64,000 bases of DNA from Lithobates sylvaticus (lineage: Eukaryota > Chordata > Amphibia > Anura > Ranidae). A program made the position numbers and the translations under genes. Position 1 is the stretch's first letter, and each line of letters begins with the position of its first letter. The notes below the pieces were generated by a model. The model worked only from the letters and a program-made list of their open reading frames with translations. It was not told where the DNA came from and made no database searches. The stretch lies in the NCBI GenBank assembly GCA_028564925.1, contig CM053027.1, positions 238,037,713 to 238,101,712 on the forward strand, written 5' to 3'. Of the stretch, positions 22,489 to 32,278 are shown piece after piece.

Positions 22489-23836
22489 ATGGCGGGGACA
22501 CAGCAGGTGCGCCACAAATATCCCACCAACGAGGAGGACGAGGAAAGTCCGGAGGCAGAAACGTCCCGATCCCGGAGCCTGAAATTCAAGGCCTCCAATA
22601 TGTCATTTGGAGAAATGTTGGAGATGGTGGACATATTAAAGAGGAGCGACTATGATGGGAAGTATGGGCCTTACCTCAACCCCAATGTCCGCAAGGCCAA
22701 GATCATGTCTAAAGTTGTGAGAAGGCTGTACAATAATTTTGGGGTACAACGATCCAAGGAGCAACTGAGGAAACGCTGGTCAGACCTGAAACTGAGGGAG
22801 GCCGATCAGTACAGAAAGATCAAGCGAATTCTTCAAAAAAGTAAGTAGTTGTGTTTTGTGTTTGATTTCTTGCTTGCATACTGCTCCATGTGGTTTGATT
22901 TTTACAAAGTTGTACATTCCAAAATGGCCACTTTCATGTTCGTCTGTGCATTCGATTGTACTCAGCCTCGATCTTTCTGCCACTGTCATGGTCGTGTGTG
23001 TGTCCATTCGATCGTACGCAACGATCGGCCACTTATAATACGATGTTTGGTGTTTTATTTGTGGAAAGGAAGTTTGTTCTCACTCGAAATGTCATCAAGA
23101 ATGTAAAGCCAATTTATTCAATGTAAAGGAGAGGTCACCCAGTAGCTGGTTCCCCATCTGGACTCTAGAGCACTAGTGCTGGGACACCCAAACCACCTTT
23201 TTATTAGGCTTTTCCACACATGTGCTCCAGTGGATACTAGAGGGGGGTCTCCATCACACAAACTTCTACCAAAAAGCTAGTCAGTTTAGCACCTTTACAA
23301 AGTGACTACATTCATGTAGTTGGCATTTGTAACTGGCCAAACAAAAATTGTGTCCGTCACTTTCAAGCAATGTTTGTCATTTCCTATTTCTGCCCTCAAT
23401 AGATTGTGTTGCTAAATCTTCCTTTTGTACATTCTCATAGGGGAGCGAAAACTTGGCCCGTCTGAGGAAACCCCAAAACCAACACCTCCCAAAAAAGGGG
23501 AAACAGCAGAAGCAGAGGAGGAGGAGGAGGAAGGAGAGATCATCGAACTTGGAGAAATTGTCACCACAACAGGTGAGTGTGGGAGAACACAGATAAGCTA
23601 CTGGTAAGCTAATCAATGTATGCCTGCCTCATTTCCAACACCCGATTTTTTTTTTTTTGTGGTTTTTAGGTGACGTGGATGTTGTGGAAGAAAAATCGCA
23701 CTTTACCACAGAGAGTGCCCACGTACTCATCGGGGAGATAATGGTCTGCAATAGAGATCTCGATTACATAAAGCAAAACATCAATGATGTTCAACAAAAA
23801 TTGAAGAACATCATTGATGTTTTAGGAAAAATATGA
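22489..23836 (+). CDS. Myb/SANT-like accessory protein of the Harbinger element (three exons)
   Basis: Exons lie at 22489-22840, 23441-23572 and 23670-23836. The donors (GTAAGT, GTGAGT) and acceptors (CTCATAG, TTTTTAG) keep frame in phase 1 and give 216 residues. Residues 35-110 form a trihelix/Myb-like domain with FGEMLEMVDILKRSDYDG, KAKIMSKVVRRLYNNFG and KEQLRKRWSDLKLREADQY. A Pro/Lys and then poly-Glu linker follows, and the C-terminus is helical (DLDYIKQNINDVQQKLKNII), probably a coiled coil. In Harbinger elements such a protein binds the transposase and the ends and carries the transposase into the nucleus. I chose the ATG at 22489 because the TATA box lies upstream of it and the domain starts soon after. 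Confidence 0.75.
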
Positions 23837-23881
23837 AAACGCACCAAGTAATTAACACACATTTGTAACTTAAGAACTGTG

Positions 23882-24133
23882 TGAAATTTGGAACATGCAC
23901 ACATTGTGTCCACATGTGCTAGCTCCCATCATGGTGGATGAATGCCCTCGTTTTTTTGGGGGTGCAACCACTTTACGAACTACGAAAGTGGTTGTGGTGA
24001 AGGGGTTGCACCCCCAAAAAACGTCCATTCATCCCCATGATGGAAAATGGCACTTTTGAAGCTTCTAGGCATGTGTTTTACCATCTAATGACCATTTTCA
24101 GACCCAAATTGTGTGCATGTTCTAAATTTCCAC
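23882..24133. repeat. Long palindrome (fold-back), about 250 bp
   Basis: The outer arms (TGAAATTTGGAACATGCACA from 23882 and its near reverse complement ending at about 24133) and the inner arms (23926-23969 and 24004-24043) pair closely. The loop also pairs (CCACTTT...AAAGTGG). Between the arms are shorter unpaired stretches. It sits just downstream of the Myb-like gene. It could be a small inserted fold-back transposon or a structure belonging to the element. Confidence 0.7.
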
Positions 24134-24919
24134 TTTCCAGGGGTGACCCCCCCATGTGATGAAGGCAAGATCAAACACACTTTGAACATATAGTCATGTC
24201 TGATCTTGTCTTCACTTTACAAAGTTGAACTTTCCAAGTTCCTAGGTTCTGTTTTGCTCCATGCCTGGTTTTACCAATTGCGGAATGTTTCTAAACAATG
24301 CTGTAAATAACCAAGATGTTGTCAGTTTGGGCGTGAAGATTGTAAACGCACTTGTGAATGTTTTCAAAGTAAACTTTTTTATTTTTCTAAATGTGTGGCT
24401 TCCTTATTTCAAAAACACAATGCATTATGTATGTCAAATGGAAAGGATATGGTGGCCAATTGGTGTTATTTACTAAAGGCAAGTCCACTTTGCACTGCAA
24501 GTTTCTTTTCCAGGGCACTTTTTCACTGCACTTGTAGAGCATAGTGGATTTGACTTATGTAAATGACACCCACAGTGCTTTGTACGAAAACACGGAGCAC
24601 AGCATTTTTGAGAATACACACATGTCTGACCTGGTGATGAAAAGGAGTATTTTGGGTGTCAGTTAGGCAGTACAAACCTTATCTAGACCAAAGATTAGGT
24701 ATCAAACACACAACATGAGACTAATCTTTTTGGGAAGAAGAGACTGTTACCTCCTTTTGCCCAGAAAGTGCATTCCCACTGTCGAAGGCAAAGGGAAAAA
24801 ATTTCAAGGTAAAATAAGCAAAAAAGAATAATGAAATGACAAGAAATCATAGGTTGGTTGAAATATCAGATTTATTAAAAAATGCCTCTCACACATCGTC
24901 AGGCAGAGCAATGGCCCCC

Positions 24920-27015
24920 CTACCCACAAAGTACTCCATATATTGGACGTGCCACTTGAAGGGCTGTGAGGTCCGCATTTGGAGGGCCCTCCACATCTGG
25001 GCCAACGGGCACCACATAGTTCCTGTTATGTCTTTTGAGGAAGTTGTGCAATATGCAACAGGCAAGAACTATGTGGTTCAGTTTGTATTCCGCCAAGTTA
25101 ATTGCCGTCAAGAACAGGCGGAAGCGGCTGGCCAGGATGCCAAAAGTGTTCTCCACCACTCTTCTGGCTCTGGACAGCCTGTAGTTGAAGACCCTCTGTT
25201 CTGGGGTGAGGGTCCTCATCGGGAACGGCCTCATCACATGGGGAGTCAACGCAAACGCTTCATCTGCGACAAAGACGAAGGGGAGTCCTTCAGCATTCTC
25301 CTCTGGAGGTGGCAAGCACAGACTGCCACTTTGGAGACGCCAGTAGAACTCCGTGTGCGTAATGGCACCACCATCCGAGATCCGGCCGTTCATCCCCACG
25401 TCCACATACATAAATTCATATGTTGCCGACACCACCGCCAACATCACTACACTATTAAACCCTTTATAATTATAATAGTGGGACCCCGAGTTGGGCGGTG
25501 GGACGATGCGGACGTGTTTCCCATCAATTGCCCCTCCGCAGTTAGGAAAGTCCCAACGGCTGGCAAAGTGGGAGGCCACAGTCTGCCATTCCTGTGGCGA
25601 TGAAGGGAACTGTGGAGTGAAACAAGAAAAAAAAATTAGTCACTTTGCACATAAACATTGCAAGCAGATTAGACAATCAACATCTTGGAACAAGAGCATT
25701 GTATAAAATTGGAGGCTGGAAAGTATTTGCACAGAAAAGTAGAGGCTCCCCTTCACAGATTACTCACCCCCCATCAATCCCCCCACTTCTGATGGGCCTT
25801 TGACAATAACTAGGGTTTTGGGGGGGGGGGTGGGGGTGGACAGGTAACCCTCTGCACTTCATTGATTGGCAATTGGCTCAATAATGTGTGCTTTTTTGGC
25901 CAGACCCTCTGTACTTAACACTATTGGCAGCCCCCAGGAAAGCTAAACTAACATTTCAACCCCCCCCCCCCCCCCCCAAAAAAAAAAAGCACATTGTGAC
26001 ATTCAGAAATTACCAAGCAAGCTAATAGGAGGGAAAGAACACAAAAAAATAGGAAATGGAAAGTATGGAGGCAGCCCCTTGCACTACATGCTTTGCAGAA
26101 TTCATCCCTAAAGATGCCCACTAAAAAGTAGGTATATAGTGTGTATTGACCTTGGGAAAGCCAGCAGATAGAGGATTGGTACCATCTGACAGAGCAGTTG
26201 GGGGAGGGGGTTCCTAATGAGTTTGCCCCCCCCCCCCCCACCAAAAACAATAAAAAAAAAGGGGCTCTACATGAAGTAAACCACACAGCAAACATTTGTG
26301 CTTATTTTAGGGGGTGTTTGGGGGCAAAAAATGCTATGCAGCAGACAAAATACATTGCTTAGGTGACTAGGCCATAGGTGTCTATTGGGGCAGAAGAGCA
26401 TGCTGGTGAGGTAAGTGAAGGGAAAAATGCATGAAGGAGAAAAGGGGCACAGCATATTAGAGCATATTGCAATCATGGTAATTAGGGAAGGAGGTCAAAA
26501 ATAGAAGACATTAGCAAAAAGAACATACATAGAAGGGAATAGTAAAGGAGAAATGTTACCTTAATATAGTCCTCCTGCAGGACCTGGATGATGGCAGAAC
26601 AGGTCTCTGGAATAATGAGTCCCAGGGCCTGGGGAGAGATACCTGAAGAGAACTTCAAATCCTGAAGACTTCTCCCTGTCGCCAAGTACCTCAACGTGGC
26701 AACAAGCCTCTGCTCCGGAGTAATGGCTTGTCTCATGCAGGTATCCTGCCGGCTGATAAAGGGGGTCAGCAAAGCCAAAAGACGGTGAAAATCGGGGTCC
26801 GTCATCCTGAGAAAGTTCCTGAAATCATCAGGATTATTCTCCTGGATCTCACGAAGCAAAGGCATGTGCGAGAATTGGTCACGCTGAAGCAACCAATTCT
26901 TGGTCCACATACTCCTCGTCACTCTGTTCATGGACGGGTCTTGGCTCAAAGCTAGAAGCCCGACACCAATTCCGCGTACAGCACGAACTCGGCGACGAGT
27001 ACGCACGGGAAACAT
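24920..27015 (-). CDS. Harbinger transposase (DDE_Tnp_4 type, two exons)
   Basis: Exon 1 covers 27015-26560 and exon 2 covers 25609-24920. The donor AAG|GTAAC and acceptor CCACAG|TTCC are both in phase 0, giving about 381 residues, normal for the family. Exon 1 has the N-terminal helix-turn-helix part (MTDPDFHRLLALLTPFI, ITPEQRLVATLRYLATGRS). Exon 2 has the nuclease core: first Asp in GGAIDGKHVRI, second Asp in NGRISDGGA, third acidic residue in RRVVENTFGILASRF. All three catalytic residues are present and no stop interrupts the exons. A minus-strand AATAAA at 24871-24876 lies 45 bp after the stop. The 950-bp intron has long C/G runs. The element looks potentially active. Confidence 0.88.
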
Positions 27016-27507
27016 CGCTCACAAGGTCACAAAAGGTCGGCTGGTCAGAACGGACAAACAGAAAGCACCGATAAACAGCAAGGCCTGAAAGAACGAAATG
27101 AATACCAGAAACGAGCAGACAATAAGCAGTGCAAATCAAAGCGTCCTATATCAAGATATAGGCCGCAATGACCAACAAATGCGAACTGACTACACGCACT
27201 AATAAACAGATACGCACGACAAGCACAAACTGAAGAGCAGTAACGATCTGAGTCAGAAAACTGAGAAGCGCGAATCTTAAGTCACCAAACTTCGACTAAA
27301 TCTCGATAAACACGGGATCAGCAGAAGGAGCCCAACGGGTGCCTGACGTGGTGCTGAACTTCCCTTTTCTAATCTCGTGGACGACGACTTACGTCACAAC
27401 GTTCTTGCAGACCGGATATTCCGACAACGTAGTCCGACCGTGTGTACGCAACACCAACATCGGACAAAGTACGACGGACAGGATCCGACCGACCTGGTCC
27501 GCGGATT

Positions 27508-27532
27508 GTCCGACCGTGTGTATGGGGCTTTA
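27508..27532 (-). repeat. Harbinger right terminal inverted repeat
   Basis: The 25 bases ending in TGTATGGGGCTTTA form the reverse complement of the left end with one mismatch. PLE copy B resumes at once with GAGTTGGC. In copy A the same site reads CCTTAGAGTTGG, so the TTA could be original target sequence. Confidence 0.85.
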
Positions 27533-29100
27533 GAGTTGGCAACATATTGACACATGTCACATGACCCACAGGGGTATGTGCCGTTTTCATGATGAATCTG
27601 AGTTGTTATCGGAGCATGATGACTTCTGGTGAGGCGATCCCGAAGTGAGGGACACCTTTTATAGGTGATGTCAGGACGTGTACCTATAAATTTGGGCCAG
27701 AAGCTATTAACAACCTCACGGACTTGGGTATGCATTGATGAAAAACGAGTAATGAGTCTAACAGGTTGAGTGTCAGTGAGATCCCTAGTATTGTAGATCA
27801 ATTGCGATCTATCTAAGTTTTTAACCTTATTAAACGATCATTTGAGGAGTGCTCGACTGTAGCCTCTATTAATTAGTCTCAAATATAGCTTTTTAGACGC
27901 TTTATAGAAGTCAGTGTCTGAGGTGCAGTTGCGTCTGATCCTGAGATACTGACTGTAGGGGATGCTATTGAGTAGGGATTGGGGATGGGCACTTTCAGCG
28001 TGTAAAATAGTGTTACCAGCAGTGGGTTTTCTAAATAGGGACGTGCTGATGAGACCTGAATTGTCAATGTTAATGGTTAAATCAAGAAAATTAACAGACT
28101 GCTGGCTGGATTCCAAGGTAAATTTGAGGTTGAAATTGTTAATGCTTAGAGATTCATAAAATTGGTCTAGATCAGAATGTGAACCTGACCATAATAGTAG
28201 AATATCATCGATATATCTAAACCAATGTAGTATGTGCGATTTATGAGTTGGTGTTAATTTTGAAAAAAGGTGTCTTTCCCACCCCCCCAGGTACAGGTTG
28301 GCATATGAGGGCGCGCATTTGGTCCCCATAGCCACACCCTGCACCTGGAGGAAGTGGGAATTACCAAACATAAAATGATTCTTAGTAAGAATGAATTTGA
28401 GAAGATCAAGCACGAAGTTGGCATATCTATCAAATTGAGGTCCACGCTCAAGGAGAAGGTCACGAATGACATCTAAACCCCTGTCGTGTGGAATACAGTT
28501 GTATAAACATTCAACATCAAGTGTTACTAGCCATGTATTGGGAGGTAGGGTCATATTCTGCAATAACTTTAGAAGATGAAGTGTGTCCTTGACATACGAA
28601 GGCAGGCATAAAACATGAGGTGAAAGGTATTTATCAACAAGAGCACTGGCGTTTTCAGTTAAGCAATGACAACCGGACACAATAGGACGTCCGGGAGGGT
28701 TCATGGTTGATTTATGGATTTTGGGTAGAGCATAAAAAGTCGGTATGGTGGGTTCATTAATTTTGAGAAAATTCCAAGTATTAAGATCAATAATGGCAGC
28801 TTGATAGGCATGAAAAATGAGTTGATCGAATTGATGAGAAAAATTTGTGTGACGGAGCAATGGGACGATACCATTCACGATTATTAAGAATGTTATAACA
28901 CATGGTTTCATAAGCTTTAGTGTCCATGACCACAACATTGCCGCCTTTATCAGCAGGTTTAATTACAAGGTCAGGATGAGTTTGAAGGGATTTTAGGGCC
29001 CGCAAACTCTCCTGTGTCAAATTTGATTGAGCGAGAGAGGTATGTTCAAGATTTTTAATTGCAAGACAAGTTTGTTGAACAAAGGCGGAAATGTTGGGGT
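27533..29100 (-). pseudogene. PLE copy B: truncated reverse transcriptase
   Basis: Nearly identical to copy A. It keeps the linker Cys motif (CGSCDMC), motif C (YIDDILLL), motif B (GVAMGTKCAPSYANLYLG), motif A and the fingers motif (KPADKGG). It is cut at 29100, where the sequence switches to an inverted terminal segment, so the N-terminal protein and ORF1 are missing. There is a frame break near 27837 and another near 28850-28930. A short deletion relative to copy A lies near 27693. The GIY-YIG domain is also lost on the left side. Confidence 0.8.
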
Positions 29101-30109
29101 TATGCAGCTGACTTACCCTCAGTACCCATCCTGTCCACAGGGTGGCTCCTGAGCTGGGATCACTTTGTGTGCGCGCGCGGTGAGCGGCGCGCGCATCCAC
29201 CGGTGCCGTAGCACTGTGGGTATTGTAGGCAAACGCGCCTGCGCTTCTGCGCATGCGCAAATGGCTTGTTTGCCCGCCGCCTCATCACGGTTCACCGTGA
29301 TCAGGTGTGGAGGACTTATAAAGCCTGCTTAATCCACACCATTCATGGTGATGGACACTGGAGCGCCAGTTCGCTAGGATCTTCGTTATTTCAGGTCTGA
29401 CATCCTTGTTCCTAGTCCTTTCTTTTTATATTACTCTTATATTTTAGACTTTAATCTCAAATCCATGTACATATTTCTACCTTTTTTCCTTTTTAGTCAC
29501 GGGTCTCTGCTTATCCCCGGACGAATTACATCTCATACCTGTTGCTCTCTTAAACAGCCCGGTTTCAGGCTTCTTTGTGCTTAGCTCAAATTATACAGAT
29601 ATATCATTCCCAGGTGAGTTTTCTCACTTCTTATTCCACATATACACTTATCGGTACAAAGTGACTCATTGACCCTGAAGAAGCCATTGTATGGCGAAAC
29701 ATGTCGGTCAGCTTTCTCTAACAGTTCCATTGTACCCAGGATCTATACCACCATTATAGACCCCTTTTTTAACAATACCCCTGCCAATACTGTATATGTT
29801 TGGTTCCTCAATCAACTCAGAGTCCCTTTTTCCCCATTTTTTGAATGGGACTCGATCTGATTGGCGGACCAACTTTTTTAGTATACTCTATATATATATA
29901 TATAGAGCTCATTTTTTGTTTCTGTCTATATGTCTGTAAATATGTTCAATAATAAATTACTTTGTTAAAAATTCTTTACAAAAAGTTGCAAGTGTTACTT
30001 TTTTCTACTATTACCGCTATAGTCCCCTGTCTCTGTCCCTGTTCACCCACTTACCATTTAATTCGGGACAAGGTATAACTCTAGCAGAGCTTTCCAAGCC
30101 TTCCTCTTT
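29101..30109 (+). repeat. PLE terminal segment 3, inverted and internally shortened
   Basis: This is the reverse complement of about 17423-18935, missing roughly 540 bp in the middle (jump near 29647). The junction with copy B shares the bases TTA with both partners. The outer end reaches further into the PLE leader than segment 1 does. Inverted end pieces are a known feature of Penelope-like insertions. Confidence 0.8.
29670..29710 (+). ncRNA. Hammerhead-ribozyme-like motif, copy 3
   Basis: Identical in all paired and core positions to copy 1 at 4580-4620, but on the plus strand because the segment is inverted: TGACC/GGTCA stem I, CTGAAGA core, GCCA/TGGC stem II, GAAA core, GTC cleavage triplet before 29706. 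It has the same extra A between the core box and stem II. Confidence 0.65.
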
Positions 30110-30122
30110 AACATACATGTGT
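30110..30122. repeat. Target site duplication of the Penelope-like insertion, right copy
   Basis: The 13 bases AACATACATGTGT, exact match to 4228-4240. Confidence 0.85.
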
Positions 30123-30640
30123 AAAAAATGACCTTTGACCCCGTATGATGGGATTATTGGTGCCAGTACAGACCCCCCCCCCCCCAGTATCGACATGCCC
30201 CTGGTGATGAATGATGAGCCATCCTGTGGTGATGCCATGTCAGAACAGACCCCCCCCCCTACTACTGGGTGGCCCCCATGGAGATACCTGCAGACTCCCA
30301 CAGAAACGATGATCTGTGCGGAGCAGAGAAGTGCTGCTACCAACGAGAAGAGCCGGGCCGCCGAGAAGAGCCGACCGCTGTCGAGAAGAGCCGGACACCG
30401 CCGAGAAGAGCTGAAACGCCGCCGGAGATAGCCGAAAGCCGCCGGAGATAGCCGAAGGCCGCCGGAAACCGCCGAAGATGCCGGGACCTCGTGGCAAAGA
30501 AGCCGGAAGTGACGACAACGCCTGGCGTAGCCACGGGACGGAACAACCCAGGCCGACAGGCGTAAGGAGGAGGAGGGCGGGTTTAAATACCCCCGACTCC
30601 TCCTACAAATTCAGGCCGGCCTGCGGCCCGCCTTCCTATT
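30123..30640 (-). mobile_element. DIRS-type element, 5' portion beyond the PLE insertion
   Basis: G/C-rich sequence, with C runs at 30172-30186 and 30250-30258, that continues the DIRS leader after the target duplication. It includes a short tandem of GCCGGAGATAGCCGAA-type units (30350-30480). The right edge near 30640 abuts the hAT tandem array in the middle of a repeat unit. Assignment to the same DIRS copy as 1-4227 rests on the exact 13-bp duplication. Confidence 0.65.
30581..30590 (-). promoter_or_regulatory. TATA-like box near the DIRS 5' end
   Basis: The minus strand reads GTATTTAAAC about 50 bp inside the right end of the DIRS element, in a G/C-rich setting. It is a reasonable core promoter for minus-strand transcription, but only by position. 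Confidence 0.4.
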
Positions 30641-32150
30641 TGTAATTGCATGCACCTGTTGAACAGGACAGAAAAATTGGGCCTTTGGTGGTGGTGGTGG
30701 TGGACGGTGTTGCCACAAGACTGTAAGCCCTCACAGTTACTCTTGGTGGGCGCAGGAATGGGCCCTGCTGTGAGTTATTAGATCAAGATTTGTAATTGCA
30801 TGCACCTGTTGAACAGGGCAGAAAAATTGGGCCTTTGGTGGTGGTGGTGGACGGTGTTGCCACAAGACTGTAAGACCTCACAGTTACTCTTGGTGGGCAC
30901 AGGAATGGGCCCTGCTGTGAGTTATTAGATCAAGATTTGTAATAGCATGCACCTGTTGAACAGGGCAGAAAAATTGGGCCTTTGGTGGTGGTGGTGGACA
31001 GTGTTGCCACAAGACTGTAAGCCCTCACAGTTACTCTTGGTGGGCGCAGGAATGGGCCCTGCTGTGAGTTATTAGATCAAGATTTGTAATTGCATGCACC
31101 TGTTGAACAGGGCAGAAAAATTGGGCCTTTGGTGGTGGTGGTGGATGGTGTTGCACAAGACTGTAAGCCCTCACAGTTACTCTTGGTGGGCGCAGGAATG
31201 GGCCCTGCTGTGAGTTATTAGATCAAGATTTGTAATTGCATGCACCTGTTGAACAGGGCAGAAAAATTGGGCCTTTGATGGTGGTGGTGGACGGTGTTGC
31301 CACAAGACTGTAAGCCCTCACAGTTACTCTTGGTGGGCACAGGAATAGGCCCTGCTGTGAGTTATTAGATCGAGATTTGTAATTGCATGCACCTGTTGAA
31401 CAGGGCAGAAAAATTGGGCCTTTGGCACTGGTGCTGGTGCCACAACACTGCAACCCCTCACAGATACTGTATTTGGAGCACAGCAGTCAGACATGTTGCG
31501 AAGCATTGCTTAAAAAATTGTAATTACACGCCCCTGTTAAACAGGGGCTGAAAAATTGTGCCTTAGGCATTGGTGCTGGTGCCACAACACTGCAACCCCT
31601 CACAGATACTGTACTCTGAGCACAGCAATGAGACCTGTTGCAAAGCATTGCCTAAAAATTGTAATTACACGCCCCAATAGGGGCTGAAAAATTGTGCCTT
31701 AGGCACTGGTGCTGGTGCCACAAAACTGCAACCCCTCACAGATACTGTACTTGGAGCACAGCAGTCAGACGTGTTGCGAAGCATTGCTTAAAAAATTGTA
31801 ATTACATGCCCCTGTTAAACAGGGGCTGAAAAATTGTGCCTTAGGCATTGGGGCTGGTGCCACAACACTGCAACCCCTCACAGATATTGTACTCTGAGCA
31901 CAGCAATGAGACCTGTTGCAAAGCATTGCCTAAAAACTGTAATTACACGCCCCAACAGGGGCTGAAAAATTGTGCCTTAGGCACTGGTGCTGGTGCCACA
32001 ACACTGCAACCCCTCACAGATACTGTACTTGGAGCACAGCAGTCACACCTGTTGCGAAGCATTTTTTTTTTTAAAAAATGTAATTACACGCCCCTGTTAT
32101 ACGGGGGCTGAAAAATTGTGCCTTAGGCACTGGTGTGGTGGCACCCAGAA
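30641..32150. repeat. Tandem array of about 140-150 bp units in hAT copy 1
   Basis: About ten units start at TGTAATTGCATGCACCTGTT or the variant TGTAATTACACGCCCCTGTT. Unit starts are near 30641, 30791, 30938, 31085, 31231, 31378, 31519, 31660, 31797, 31938 and 32079. The left units are about 147 bp and contain a GGT run. The right units are about 141 bp and contain CACTGGTGCTGGTGCC. Two unit types, each homogeneous and in its own block, point to local amplification after divergence. The 130 bp from 32151 to 32278 is unique 3' flank of the transposase gene. Confidence 0.85.
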
Positions 32151-32278
32151 ACAAAAATGTTCTTCCAAGCTATCAAGGAATGGATCATTGAGGAGGAGGA
32201 AGAGGATAGTCAGTGAACATAACAGGACAGTCACTCAGCATCAGCATAGGCAGTCTTGAAGGGATGTGACATTATAAA

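Larger units (their letters stand above)
19954..27532. mobile_element. Autonomous-looking PIF/Harbinger DNA transposon with three genes
   Basis: A 7.6-kb element with near-perfect 25-bp terminal inverted repeats (TAAAGCCCCATACACACGGTC...). It carries a DDE transposase in two exons (minus strand), a Myb/SANT-like gene in three exons (plus) and a MADF-like gene in two exons (minus). The splice sites I can place keep frame, and the catalytic residues are present. The family normally needs a transposase and one Myb-like partner that brings it to the nucleus and the ends. A second, different DNA-binding partner is unusual. The subterminal DNA is rich in GTCCGA/TCGGAC words. The 3-bp target duplication typical of the family is not clear, because PLE sequence is missing at the left junction. 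Confidence 0.85.
4241..30109 (-). mobile_element. Composite Penelope-like element (two tandem copies plus inverted terminal segment)
   Basis: The insertion comprises, from left to right: a terminal segment (4241-6166), a disturbed tail, coding copy A (7663-17179, split by a retrovirus), a second terminal segment (17480-19378), coding copy B (19801-29100, split by a Harbinger transposon), and an inverted, internally shortened terminal segment (29101-30109). Both copies encode a Penelope reverse transcriptase, and copy A has a C-terminal GIY-YIG endonuclease. Direct terminal repeats (pseudo-LTRs) and inverted terminal pieces are known hallmarks of Penelope-like elements, which prime reverse transcription on nicked target DNA. 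Without the two later insertions the unit would be about 12 kb. Confidence 0.85.

Noticed and set aside
24836-25603. 255-codon plus-strand frame
   Set aside because: Antisense shadow of transposase exon 2, whose minus-strand reading has all catalytic motifs.
30135-30546. Overlapping Arg/Gly/Pro-rich frames on both strands
   Set aside because: They come from G/C-rich short repeats in the DIRS leader, with all frames open by composition.
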